Source of the DNA: Leptodactylus fallax
Taxonomy: Eukaryota > Chordata > Amphibia > Anura > Leptodactylidae
Assembly: GCA_947044405.1 (NCBI GenBank)
Contig: CAMRHE010000168.1
Span: 2,487,001 to 2,551,000, forward strand
DNA length: 64,000 bases
Direction: 5' to 3'
A program made the translations under genes and the position numbers. Under the pieces are notes generated by a model. It had not been told where the DNA came from. It worked only from the letters and a program-made list of their open reading frames with translations, and did no database searches. Positions 38,777 through 50,209 of the stretch are shown one piece after another; position 1 is the first letter of the stretch, and each line of letters begins with the position of its first letter.

Positions 38777-38945
38777 TGGTGGTGGTGGTGGTGGTTATTT
38801 ATATAGCACCATTAATTCCATGGTGCTTTACATTTGCGGATTTACATACGGTACACAAGATGTACAAAACAGATAATACAAACAGTGACCAACTGGCACA
38901 GCGGGATAGAGGGCCCTGCCCGCAAAGGCTTACAATCTATGAGGT
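38777..38945 (-). mobile_element. L2/CR1-like LINE 3' end fragment
   Basis: It matches 11880-12000 closely: ACCATTAATTCCATGGTGCT, then TTTACATACGGTA and GTGACCAACTGGCACAG. The edge toward 38777 is a (TGG)n tract. It lies inside the broken transposon and is a severely 5'-truncated insertion. Confidence 0.8.
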
Positions 38946-39386
38946 AATGCAATTCAGGTATCAGGAATACTTCCAGATCATTCTGTGAACACAGTTTTCT
39001 GTGCAATCACAAATTAAGCTGTATTATGCGAAGAAAAAAACCATATATCAACACAATCCAGAAACGCTGCCATATTCTCTGGACCAAAGCTAATTGGCAA
39101 AATGGAAAATTGTTCTGTGGTTAAATGGTTCAAAATGTTAAATTCTTTATGAAAACCACAGATGCCGTGTCCTGTGGACTCAAGAGGCGAAGATCTATTC
39201 TGCTTGTTATCAGCGCCCAGCCTGCATCTCTGATGGTATGGGGTTATTTAGTATTAGGTATTAGTGCCTATGGCACAAGTAGCTTACAAATCTTGAAAGA
39301 TGCTGTCACTGCTGAGCAGTATATAGAGGTTTTAAAACAACATATACTTCTATCCAGACAACTTCTCTTTCAGGGAGGGCCTTTTA

Positions 39387-39800
39387 CAGTGAAGGAAATA
39401 AGTATTTGATCCCTTGCTGATTTTGTAAGTTTGCCCACTGACAAAGACATGAACAGTCTATAATTTTAAGGGTAGGTTAATTTTAACAGTGAGAGAGAGA
39501 GAATATCAAAAATAAAATCCAGAAAATCACATTGTATAAATTTTATAAATTTGCATTTTGCAGACAGAAATAAGTATTTGATGCCCTACCAACCATTAAG
39601 AGTTCTGGCTCCTACAGACCAGTTAGACGCTCCTAATCAACTCCTTACCTGCATTAAAGACAGCTTCTGCATTTTATTTTTGGTATTCTATCTCTCACTG
39701 TTAAAATTAACCTACCCTTAAAATTATAGACTGTTCATGTCTTTGTCAGTGGGCAAACTTACAAAATCAGCAAGGGATCAAATACTTATTTCCTTCACTG
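39387..39800. mobile_element. Tc1-like MITE with about 120-bp terminal inverted repeats
   Basis: The termini CAGTGAAGGAAATAAGTATT and the inverse are followed by near-perfect inverted arms reaching GTTAATTTTAACAGTGAGAG. TA lies at both borders (39385-39386, 39801-39802). The centre retains a short piece of the parent element. It is non-coding, 414 bp. Confidence 0.9.
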
Positions 39801-39802
39801 TA

Positions 39803-41358
39803 CAGTCATGGCCAAAAGTTTTGAGAATGACACAAATATTATATTTTCACATGATCTGCTGCCCTCTGGTTTTTATGTGTGTTTGTCAGATGTTTTTATC
39901 ACATACAGAAATATAATTGCATTCATATTATGAGTAACAGAAGCTTATATTGACAGTTAGAATGAGTTAATGCAGCAAGTCAATATTTGCAGTGTCTTAA
40001 GGACCTCTGCAATTCTCCCTGGCATGCTCTCAATCAACTTCTGGACCAAATCCTGACTGATAGCAGTCCATTCTTGCAGAATCAATGCTTTAATTTTGTC
40101 TGAATTTGTTGGTTTTTGTTTGTCCACCCGTCTCTTGATGATTGACCACAAGTTCTCAATGGGATTAAGATCTGGGGAGTTTCCAGGCCATGGACCCAAA
40201 ATCTCTATGTTTTGTTCCCTGAGCCATTTAGTTATCACCTTTGCTTTATGGCAAGGTGCTCCATCATGCTGGAAAAGGCATTGTTCAGCGCCAAACTGCT
40301 CTTGGACGGTTGGGAGAAGTTGCTCTTGGAGGACATTCTGGTACCATTCTTTATTCATAGCTGTGTTTTTAGGCAAGACTGTGAGAGAGCCGATTCCCTT
40401 GGCTGAGAAGCAACCCCACACATGAATGGTTTCAGGATGCTTTACAGTTGGCATGAGACAAGACTGGTGGTAGCGCTCACCTCTTCTTCTCCGAATAAGC
40501 TGTTTTCCAGATGTTCCAAACAATCGAAAAGGGGATTCATCAGAGAAAATGACTTTACCCCAGTCCTCAGCAGTCCACTCCCTGTACCTTTTGCAGAATA
40601 TCAGTCTGTCCCTGATGTTTTTTCAGGAGAGAAGTGGCTTCTTTGCTGCCCTCCTTGAGACCAGGCCTTGCTCCAAGAGTCTCCGCCTCACAGTGCGTGC
40701 AGATGCACTCACACCTGCCTGCTGCCATTCCTCAGCAAGCTCTGCACTGCTGGTAGCCCGATCCCGCAGCTGAAACACTTTTAAGAGACGGTCCTGCCGC
40801 TTGCTGGTCTTTCTTGGGCGCCCTGGAGCCTTTTTGGCACCAATGGAACCTCTCTCCTTGAAGTTCTTGATGATGCGATAGATTGTTGACTGAGGTGCAA
40901 TCTTTCTAGCTGCAATACTCTTCCCAGTTAGGCCATTTTTGTGCAGTGCAATGATGACTGCACGTGTTTCTTTAGAGATAACCATGGTTAACAGAAGAGA
41001 AACAATGATGGCAAGCACCAGCCTCCTTTTAAAGTGTCCAGTGGTGTCATTCTTACTTAATCATGACAGATTGATCTCCAGCCCTGTCCTCATCAACACC
41101 CACACCTGTGTTAATGGAGCAATCACTGAAACGATGTTAGGTGGTCCTTTTAAGGCAGGGCTGCAATGATGTTGAAAGGTGTTTTGGGGGATAAAGTTCA
41201 TTTTCTAGGCAAATATTGACTTTGCAAGTAATTGCTGTTAAGCTGATCACTCTTTATAACATTCTGGAGTATATGCAAATTGCCATTAGAAAAACTGAAG
41301 CAGTAGACTTTGTAAAAATTAATATTTGTATCATTCTCAAAACTTTTGGCCATGACTG
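39803..41358 (-). mobile_element. Tc1 transposon copy 1, CAGTCATGGCC termini
   Basis: 1,556 bp, flanked by TA (39801-39802, 41359-41360). The terminal repeats CAGTCATGGCCAAAAGTTTT and the inverse are intact. It carries one transposase gene on the - strand. By eye it is very close to the copy at 61419-62986, so both moved recently. It sits directly against the right end of the MITE 39387-39800, using the same TA. Confidence 0.95.
39957..40985 (-). pseudogene. Tc1 transposase, copy 1 (one premature stop)
   Basis: The gene reads from MVISKETRAVIIALHKNG (start at 40985) as about 340 residues in one frame. It has a paired-type helix-turn-helix N-terminus (LTGKSIAARKIAPQSTIYR), the GRPRKTSKR basic linker, and the DD34E catalytic set: first D in VFSDES, second D in LFQHDGAPCHK, E in NPIENLW. 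A TGA at 40623-40625 interrupts it; the other copy has a sense codon there. The last residues also differ because of a small deletion near 40000. It cuts and pastes the element in active relatives. Dead as written, barring correction of a base error. Confidence 0.93.
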
Positions 41359-41892
41359 TATATTCCAACAAGACAATGCTAAATCGCATACTGCATCCAT
41401 CACAATGGCATGGTTTTGCAGAAGAAGAGTCTAGGTTCTGTTGAGCAGCCAGAATCGTACATCAGACAAGTATGGGACAGCATTCCATTTCTAAAACTTC
41501 AGCAATTTGTCTCCTGTCTTCCCAGATGTTTGTAGATTGTTGTAAAAAGAAGAGGAGATGCTATACAATGGTACACAAGGCCCTGCCCCAACTTTTTTGA
41601 GCATTTTGTTGCTGTCATCAATTTCTAAATGAGTTAATTTTTTTTTCAAATGAAATGAAAAAATGTCTAACTTTCAACTTCCAAAATGTGTTCTATGATC
41701 TATTGTGAATAAGATATGGTTATATGAGATTTCCAAATCATTGCATTTATATTTTCCTTATATTTTACACAGTGTCCCACCTTTTTTGGCTTATATATCT
41801 ATCTATCTAATTGCTTGTCTTTCCCTCTGTCTGACCAACATGATAAATTAATCTTTTGCACTTGGTATGTTGTCACTAAAATGGTATATTAA

Positions 41893-42081
<189 letters not shown>

Positions 42082-42289
42082 TAATCTGCTCTTTTGCCCA
42101 ACCAGTTACATATTTATGACACACATTTTGATATGTGATCCATAGATAGCATAAATCATAATTCAATGAATTATACTTGATGATTATCAATGGAATATTT
42201 TAAAGCAGACGCAATCAACCAAATCTTGGATGGTTTATGAAACATTGTGATATGTAAGTTTTCACGAGGAAACTATTCTATCCTTGCAT

Positions 42290-42650
42290 ATTCTATAAAC
42301 ATGTTTGGGTCTCTTTCACACTTCCGCATCCATGGACGTTTGAGGTCCATGCTATTCATGGACGCCACCCAACCCTACTCTTTTACGGTTGGTGTGCTTT
42401 TCATGGTTGATCCGTTTTTTAAAGTTGTGAACTTTGTTTTTTTGATACATTTTCTATATTTTTTATGTCTCTGGGTCCATGAAAAACGGATGACACACAG
42501 ATGTCTTCTGTTTCTTTTCAAGGACCCATATACTTTAATTGATGTGATGCTGACTTCTGAATAAATACTTTGAAATGAATGGGTATGTATGGCATTAGGG
42601 AAAAATGTGGACGCCACACGTAGATGAAATGCAGACGTATGAATAAGGCC
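42290..42650. mobile_element. MITE-like repeat in intron 4
   Basis: It contains self-complementary pieces: CATGGACGTTTGAGGTCCATG, CATGGACGCCACCCAACC, then GGTTGGTGTGC, and GGGTCCATGAAAAACGGATG. Termini were not defined. Another repeat-like piece, GGCCCCACGTGGCG, begins at 42813. Confidence 0.5.
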
Positions 42651-43225
42651 TTTGTGTTAATGGACCAATGTGTTTTATATTCACTTGAAATTACCATAAA
42701 GGTAAACTGTAAATGTCTTCTAGCCAGGCATGCGGTGGCAAGGTTTTTCTGGACTGTTTTTTGTTGAAGTATTAAAATCACTGAAAGTAGCAAGTCTGTA
42801 ACTCTGAGGCTGGGGCCCCACGTGGCGTAAACGCAGCGGTGTAAAAACTGCGGCGTTTTACAGTCTCTGCAAAGTCTAGCAAATCCCATCCACACATTGC
42901 GAAAAGTGGACACGCTGTGATTTCCAAAACCGTTGTCTAATTCTGTATTTCACAAAAATGTCTTATGCTGTGGTTCAGTGAAGTCCTGCAGCCCTATAAA
43001 TGGCGTTATAACTCTCTCCAGATCGCATCTGTACCTGAATGTAACAGTTTGTGCTTGAAAATCAGATCCGATCTTTTCCTTCTAATTGATGATGGATTGT
43101 CAAAAAATGGATTTTGTTGAGGAGTATGTGGTTTTTTTGCTAAACAAATTATTGCTTTGTAAGAAATGATTTTATATCTTAATTGTGGTTTACTTTTATA
43201 ATGTATCCACAAAAACATTATGTAA

Positions 43226-43417
<192 letters not shown>

Positions 43418-43479
43418 TAAGTAAATGAGAAGTTGTTGAAATGTTTCTGATACTGCTTGTACTTAAATCTAGTCCTTAA

Positions 43480-43798
43480 AGGGAGTCTGTCACCAGGATG
43501 AAGCATTTTAAACCAGCGACACAGTTAGATAGATCAGGCTCACCTGAATATAATGTCAGGGCCAGGTGAGATTTCAGCCTACCGTATATTCCTAGACTGG
43601 TCACTTAAGATGGGAGGTGGAAGGAGGGCATATTAGGGCACTGTGGAGCGCAGTAGTTAGGCACAACGGGGCTGCCCTTGGTGCTCCAGATTGCTTATTT
43701 GCATATTGTGAAATAAATGAATAACTCAGCAACAGAGGCATGAATTTTCATGGGGAAAAAGTGTTACAATCCAGTGAGCCTGACCTGTCTAACATTAA
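43480..43798. mobile_element. T2-like MITE, right end unclear
   Basis: TTAA at 43476-43479 is followed by AGGGAGTCTGTCACCAGG, a T2-type start. The right end near 43798 (ACATTAAAAGG) is degenerate. Non-coding. Confidence 0.6.
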
Positions 43799-44545
43799 AA
43801 GGGGTCTTTTCTATGTCTTTTTATATCTTAAAAAATTTAATATGAAATTTATAAAATACCCACCTATGTATACTAATGAATACAGGCAGTGGTAGAGCAG
43901 CCACTCCTGTTGAGCCTGGCGATCACATTCCTTTTGGGCCTGGCACAGTTGCTGGGCCTTAGCAGACCCAGATGAGCCATCTCAGTGACAATAATAGGGG
44001 CTGTTTTAACCTGTAACTGGAGTTCCTATGCATCCCCAGTGACAGTGGAGATCTGTAAAGTAAAAGTATTTTATGACCTCATGGAGTAAATGTAGTGTAA
44101 GGGTAAAGATAATTAAAAAAGCAGAGATAAAATATTTTATTTAAAATAATAAAGAAAAATAAAGAAAAAACAACAACTGACACAAAGTAGGGAACACATT
44201 TTTACAATTTATTTTGGTATTAAATAGCAAATTTAAGGCAGAAAAATATAATAAATTTTTTTTTTTTTTTAGTTGTTGAACAGTTTACTTCTAATTAAAC
44301 TATAAAAAGAAAAAAAAAATTCCCAAAAAAGGATAATAGTAATTAGCCCATGTTACAAAAAAGAGCAATGTAGAAAATGATTGGTAGCACAACAAATAAA
44401 AACATTAGGGCCATTAAAACCACCACATGTGCAGAATCGCTAAAAACTCAAACTTGATCATTACAGCCCTTTGAGACCTGGTAATTAATTTGAAGTTGAG
44501 GATATTAAAGTGTAACTCCCATTTTATTTATTTAATTTTTTTGCT
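43799..44545. other. Intron 5 stretch
   Basis: AT-rich with A/T runs and no gene recognised. Confidence 0.4.
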
Positions 44546-44547
44546 AG

Positions 44548-44577
44548 TGTGTGTGTGTGTGTGTGTGTGTGGGGGGG
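44548..44577. repeat. (GT)n microsatellite with G tract
   Basis: About 12 GT repeats end in a run of eight or nine G. Confidence 0.85.
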
Positions 44578-44768
44578 GTCAACATTTTTGTAATATACTT
44601 TAATAATCTATCAAACTTCCTTTTAATAGAAAACAAGCTGTAAAAGTTCCTGTTAGCAATGCTCTAACTAAGCACTGCCAAGGAGACTCTGACCATACAC
44701 GTGTACTCAATGTAGTACATAGAGCTAAAGCATTTACGAAAGGGGTATAGTCACTTCAAATAGCTGTA

Positions 44769-44979
44769 TGGCCCGGGTTCACATCTGCGTTCGGGCCATT
44801 CCGTTCCCCTCTCCACCTGAAACCGAGCGGAAACCACACAGACCCCATTATAGTCTATGGGGTCTGCCAGTTTCCTAAGGTAGCCGATTTTTTTTTTTAT
44901 GCGGATTAGATTTCTGTTCGGGGGGGTCGCCAAGTGGACCCCTTGATTGGAAACCCATGCGCAGATGTGAACCGGGCCT
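44769..44979. mobile_element. MITE with GGCCCGGTTCACATCTGCG ends
   Basis: The left end GGCCCGGGTTCACATCTGCG faces CGCAGATGTGAACCGGGCC on the right. The interior has ACCCCATTATAGTCTATGGG. A partial second copy lies at 59440-59632. The superfamily is uncertain. Confidence 0.85.
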
Positions 44980-45029
44980 ATCTTCAGTTTTATACCACCA
45001 CAAAAATGCGATTCTCAGCTTTCATGTAC

Positions 45030-45195
45030 TGCCAAGACTAGCTATTAAAGAACCTGAGATATCACTAGTTAAAAAGTCAGTGGGGAGTGTGATTCCTATA
45101 TGCAACATGAACTACAGCATATTAAGTTCAAATACCCGACTGTGTTTTTATCTAGTGATATTTCAGGTTCTGTTATAGCTAGTACTTCAATCTTG
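45030..45195. repeat. Palindromic MITE, left copy
   Basis: GACTAGCTATTAAAGAACCT and GATATCACTAGTTAAAAA on the left are mirrored by TTTTTATCTAGTGATATTTC and AGGTTCTGTTATAGCTAGT on the right. Most of this unit occurs again, inverted, at 46250-46395. Confidence 0.75.
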
Positions 45196-45233
45196 GTTTT
45201 AGTATCACAAGAAAACTGAGATTCTCAGATTGA

Positions 45234-46237
45234 ACCCTTTCCCGACATCCGCCGTAATAGTACGGCGGATGCCAGGTCTTTAAAGAAGGCGACCGCAGCG
45301 GAGATACGGCACTAATGTCCAGGATCATTGTTCACTGGGATCTTGGACATTGCAGGGCAGGACCGCTCCCCGCCAAAGTTAAAAAATAGCCCCCGGCCCT
45401 GTACCTTTATTGTTGAAGGCCGGCTCCCGCGCGCCAAGATTGCGTGAGCCGACCTGTTCAGCTGACAGCTGGGATCTTTTAAGTTTTAAAAAATATTAAA
45501 AAAAAAAAAAAGTTCAAATTGCCCCCCTTCCTAGAATACATATAAAAGTAAAATATTACTGTGAAACACATACACATTAGGTATCCCTGTGTCCGAAAAC
45601 GCCTGGTCTACAAACTTATAAAAATATTTTTCCCATACGATAAACACCGAAGCGGGGGAAAAAAAAATCTAAAGTGCCAAACTGCCGTTTTTCACGATTT
45701 TTCACTTTTTTCACTTCACTTTTTTCACCTCTGATAAAAATTTAAAAAAAAAAGGATCAAAGCCATAGATATTCCCCAAAATGGTGTAACTAAAAAGTAC
45801 ACCAGACCCAAAAAAAGACGCCCTATGCATCCCCGTTCACGGAAATATAAAAAAAGTTAGGGGTGTCTGAATATGGCTTTTTTTTGCAAAGTTTTAGATT
45901 TTTGTTAAGGGGTTAAAATGTTAATAAAACCATATAAATTTGGTATCCCTGGAATTGTATTAAAACATAGAATACAGGTGACCTGTCATTTTGGCTGCGG
46001 AGTGAACGCCCTAAAAACGAAGCCCTTTTCTTCAAATCCACTCCAACTCCATCCTGAATTTTTTTTACCAGTAGGTTGTACAGAAAAATAAAAGGTCGCA
46101 TCATGAAGAACAATTTGTCCCGGAAATATTAAGCCCTCATATGGCTCTGTGAACTGAAAAATAAAAAAAGTTATGGGGTTTGGAAGGTGGGGAGTCAAAA
46201 ACTAAAATCGAAAAATGTCACCAGAGGGAATGGGTTA
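45234..46237. repeat. TTAACCCTTTCCCGAC repeat, about 1 kb
   Basis: The left end GAACCCTTTCCCGACATCCG includes a hairpin, CCGCCGTAATAGTACGGCGG. The right end is GAGGGAATGGGTTAA. The interior has AT-rich runs and pieces shared with 34700-34900 in opposite orientation. It lies exactly between the two inverted palindromic MITE copies. Non-coding despite a short open frame at 45913-46198. Confidence 0.65.
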
Positions 46238-46249
46238 ATATGCTGCCAA

Positions 46250-46395
46250 GATTGAAGAACTAGCTATAACAGAACCTGAGATATCACTAGTTAAAAACAC
46301 AGTCGGGTATTTGAACTTAATGTGCAGAAGTTCATGCTGCACATAAAAATCACACTCTCCACTGAGTTTTTATTTTTTTTGAGTATATCATAAAA
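46250..46395. repeat. Palindromic MITE, inverted right copy
   Basis: Read as the reverse complement it follows 45065-45200 closely: TTAAGTTCAAATACCCGACT, GTGTTTTTAACTAGTGATAT and TCAGGTTCTGTTATAGCTAG occur in both, in order. The outer end is missing. Confidence 0.8.
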
Positions 46396-47271
46396 ATGTT
46401 CACCAAACACCCCTGACACAATAGGACAAAAAAAAAAAAGTGAGTTCACTTTAAGTCACTAAAATATTTATTTGTTCTACCCTATGATGGCATCTAGATG
46501 GGATTAAGTTCTGTACTGCTGCTAATTAGTTATTCCTAAACATTGAGGCCTTAGGGACTTCCCTGGAGTCTCAGAAGATTGCGCTAACCCAGCATACAAG
46601 GTTCCAATATATTATAAGACTTTGGCAATACCTATGATGCAAAGTAAAAGTATGTCACCAATGCAAATGTTTCTGAAGAAATCCAGGAAAGAAATGATCT
46701 CCTAAACTCACATGTGAGAAGATTATATCATACTTTGAGATTTCCTATAACTGTACTCTGATACAACTTTCTAGGCAAAACATCATTCATATTATTTCTG
46801 AGAATTGCACAGAAGTGGGCTGGGCACTGTTTTGTGTGAATTTCCCTTTAAGGAAATATCTGCACTGTAATAGAAAGAGTAATTTCACACTAGGTCACCC
46901 TTAAAGAGGACCTGTCACCCAGTGAAAATGCTAAATAAAATCCATCCAGTGGAATTGCTTCTAGGGGCCCACCATCAGGACCCCAGCAGATCAGCGGTAC
47001 CGAGACAGGGCAGCTAAAGATAATAACCTGTCGGGAGCCATGCTGCTCACCTGCCAAAACATGTGCACCACTGCACTACCTAAACCTACTGCTACGCCCT
47101 GTATGGCAAGTGAACAGTGTGGCTCCTAGAATTGTTACCATTACCTCTAGATCATCATTACATCGCAGATGTAATATTGCTGGCCTATCCTAAGCAGAGG
47201 CCATCAATATTAGAAAGATGGATAAATACTTTGAAGAGGATATCCAGGAATTGGTGCAACCCAAGTCCCGG

Positions 47272-47544
47272 GCGGGAGGTGTAAAATAAAAAATAAATAA
47301 AAAAGCATACTCACCTGTCCCCGGCACTCCGTTGTCCGCTGCCAGTGTCCATTCAGTCTCGTGCCGGCGCCTCCTTGCTGGGAGTCCTGCACCTCATGTG
47401 ACCGCTAAGACCAATTTGGTACAGGATTTCCAGAAATGAGGCGCCACCATGAGACTGAACAGACACAGGCAGGGGACAGCGGGGTGCTGGGGAGAGGTGA
47501 GTATACTTTTTTGAAATTTTTTTATTTTTACACCTCCCTGGTGG
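47272..47544. repeat. Nested fold-back repeat
   Basis: GGAGGTGTAAAATAAAAAAT and CATACTCACCTGTCCCC on the left are mirrored by GGGGAGAGGTGAGTATACTT and TTTTTACACCTCCC on the right. The element ends were not resolved. Confidence 0.65.
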
Positions 47545-47737
47545 CCGCCACAGTGGTCGCTCCAGTTAATAGACAACCTCTTTTATGGGGTTGTCTGGGC
47601 CAAATTTTTTTATGGCCACTTCACTGGCCCCCCATACTGTATGGGGAACAGTGATGGGGCCATTATATTGTGTGGGTGAAGTGATGAGGGCTAACATTCT
47701 GTGGAGGGGGGGCATTAAACTGTGTGGGGCATATTAA

Positions 47738-48149
47738 AGGGATTGTCCAGGGTTAATCTTTTTTATGGCCTATGCTCAGGATAGGCCATAAATACCCGAT
47801 CGGTAGGGGGCTGACACATGGCACCATCAGCTGTACAGCGTCATTTCCAGTGCTCGTTCTGTACACAATACAGGGCCGGAAGCAGAAAGCTCCATCCGCT
47901 GTATAGTAGCCTGGTGCCATCCCTGCAGGTCAGCTCCCGCTGACTTCAATAAGTGCTGAGATGCAGTGAAGGTGCCAAGCTAATATACAGTGGACAGAAG
48001 CTTTCTGCTTCTGGCCCCATATTGTGTACAGGACGGGCACCAGAAGTGGCTCCGTACAGCAGATCGGTCCGGGGTCGGCCCCGAACAGATCAGGTATCTA
48101 TAGCCTATCCTGAGGATAAAGCATAACAAATTATGCCTGAACAACCCCT
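47738..48149. mobile_element. T2-like MITE, TTAA target duplication
   Basis: TTAA at 47734-47737 and 48150-48153 flanks AGGGATTGTCCAGG and CTGAACAACCCCT. Inner inverted blocks such as GGCCTATGCTCAGGATAGGC and GCCTATCCTGAGGAT support one palindromic unit of 412 bp. Non-coding. Confidence 0.85.
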
Positions 48150-48187
48150 TTAAACCCCCCCCCCCCCCAATACACCACACTTTTTAA

Positions 48188-48572
48188 AGAGGTTGTCCAG
48201 TATAATTTTTTTTTCTGTTTTATAATTAGTCTGGGGGAGGTGAATTCCTCCCCCAAAAAAACAAAAACATACTAAACATACTCTCCTATCCCCGTTCCTC
48301 CGGTGTCAGCAGGTCCAAGCACGGTCCGGTCCTGCAGCTCCGCTGTCATCTTTTGCTGGACGTCCTCACTGGCTGTGACATCCCAGGTCCCTTCCTTAAG
48401 GCTGTTGATTGGCCTCAGGGGTCACGTGCAGGGGAAACTTGCGCTGGAAGAAAACAGAGCTGCAGGCTAAACCACGCTGGGAAACACTGGGAACAGGAGA
48501 GAGAGTTTTTTTTTTTTGTTTATTTCACCTGTGTAATTAAAGAAAAAAAAATGTTATCCTGCACAACCCCTT
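48188..48572. mobile_element. T2-like MITE, TTAA target duplication
   Basis: TTAA at 48184-48187 and 48573-48576 flanks AGAGGTTGTCCAGTA and CCTGCACAACCCCTT. It lies 35 bp from the previous MITE and shares its terminal family (GTTGTCC). Confidence 0.8.
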
Positions 48573-48627
48573 TTAATGTCTCCCAGGCTATTGACCTCCA
48601 TTAGTTATCATTTTGCCAATGCATTGG

Positions 48628-49502
48628 CAGAGGCGTAACTAAGGTCTTGTGGGCTCGGTGCAAACTTGTGTCCAGGGCCCCCTACCCCATCCCTAGAGAG
48701 AATTCTTGATAGTGACGGTTACGGGTGCTGCAGCGATATCTCAGATACTTGAAAGGGATACAGCTTTAGTACCCACAACTGCAGTTATCAAGAATACGGT
48801 GAGTGAGCAGCGCAGCGACAACATGTAAACAATACTGGGACAGTATTATATGCTCCGCAGTGGCCCCCACACAGCATTATATGGTCTGCAGTGGCCCCCA
48901 CACAGCATTATATGCCCACAGTGGCCCCCACACAGTATTATATGCCCACTGTGCCCCCCCTCCCCAGAGCCGATGTTATTATTATACTCTGGGGTCTCCT
49001 TAGACCCCAGAATATAATAAGTACAGGCCCAGGAGAAGTGATTAAAATAACAAACACTTATACTCACCTTGTCTTACCTCTCCGGGGCATCCTTGCTCCG
49101 TCTTGCTGTCATTCCCATCTTCCTTGGTCCCCACGTCCCGTGCCCCAGATGTCACCGCTGGGGCCTTTAACTGGACCTCTGCGGTCACGTCGGGCGTGAT
49201 GAAGTCATTACGCTGGCGCACCCATGTCACCGCTGGGGCCTAACCACAGGCCCCTGCAGTGAGGCCTGAAAAGTGCCAGAGACGATGCTGAGCCCAGGAA
49301 AGGTGAGTATTTTTTTTTTTTTTTAATTTTTGTCACTTTCCCTGGGCTGGCATTAACAATAGGTATAGCGGTTGGGGAAACAGGCTTTCCCCCCGACCAC
49401 AAACATGGTAGTCCGGGGCCCCGGCCACTTCCAGCTGGCCACGGGCCCTCTACCCCTCCGGTCGCGGTCGCACCCCCTGCGACTACGATCCTTACGTCAC
49501 TG
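48628..49502. mobile_element. hAT-like non-autonomous element, 7/8 target duplication
   Basis: Termini CAGAGGCGTAACTAAGG and CCTTACGTCACTG. Flanks are TGCATTGG (48620-48627) and TCCATTGG (49503-49510), one mismatch in eight. Inside are about four units of some 30 bp (48840-48950, CAGTGGCCCCCACACAGCAT) and the hairpin ACTCTGGGGTCT facing AGACCCCAG (48975-49013), both shared with the hAT element at 29589-30335 in inverse orientation. Non-coding. Confidence 0.85.
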
Positions 49503-50209
49503 TCCATTGGTCAGGTGCCCGATCGGGATGGTCAGGGACCTGATCGGGCCCCTGACCGTCCCGATCGGACCCCTGTCATTTGCATTGGCAAAATGAGGAC
49601 TAAATATAGTAGGGGCTCGGGGCCCAACGGGGGATTCACCGGTTCCCTGGTGGGCCAGTCCAACCCTGCCTGGAAGATTATACGTAAACTAGATCTGATT
49701 CTCCGTGTGGGCGGGATTCTATAGGGGCATATCTTTTGAACAGCTGGACAAATTTTTAAAAAGAAAAATACCAAATTGTTCGGGGCACAGCAGCAATTAA
49801 ATGGTGTATGGCATTTAGCATTTTGTACTTGGTGACAGATCCTCTTTAACCTATGATTCCTGATGCTTCCTGGTAAAATAAAATCTTAAATTTCTTTTTT
49901 TTTTTATTTTTTTTTTTTTTCAGTCATACTCAGAGGCGTAGCTGGGGGTTCAGCACGGGGGGGGGGCGAACATGTCCAAGTGGCCCCCAACTTGGACATG
50001 TTCATATACCGATACTATCTTTATAAGGTGAGCGTATAGTGGTATATAGCGGCTCTACACAGGGCTCTGTAGACGATTTAGGTGAATACAGGGCAGTAAC
50101 ATTTAGTGACTTACAGGTGACGTCTCTGACTAATCGTTCACATTTCCTATCTCTTTCATCTGGACGGCCATGACCACTTCTTCCAGTCTCTATAAAGTTT
50201 GCAACACAG

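Larger units (their letters stand above)
38295..41795 (+). mobile_element. Old Tc1/mariner-type transposon broken by three insertions
   Basis: The outer parts form inverted ends: TTCACATATCGAAAGTTGAAAG near 38320 is mirrored, in TTTCAACTTCC form, near 41675. The + strand keeps pieces of a transposase: a block around 39020-39110 that reads up to CCAGAAACGCTGCC, then PASLMVWGYL and SAYGTSSLQILKDAVTAEQY (to 39384). After the inserts comes FQQDNAKSHTASITMAW at 41366-41416, which holds the second catalytic aspartate. Stops and shifts make it inactive. The insertions are 38777-38945, 39387-39800 and 39803-41358. It is in the same family as the MITE at 36011. Confidence 0.8.
46905..49845. mobile_element. 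T2-like element with nested MITEs
   Basis: TTAA at 46901-46904 and 49846-49849 flanks AGAGGACCTGTCACC and its inverse GGTGACAGATCCTCT. The terminal repeats extend about 60 bp with drift (ATGCTAAAT, AATTGCT). Within the 2.9 kb lie at least four other elements: 47272-47544, 47738-48149, 48188-48572 and 48628-49502. No transposase frame is seen, so it was probably a small MITE that grew by later insertions. Confidence 0.75.

Noticed and set aside
45913..46198. Overlapping - strand frames of 66 and 70 codons
   Set aside because: They lie inside the TTAACCC repeat, use AT-rich repeat sequence and match nothing known.
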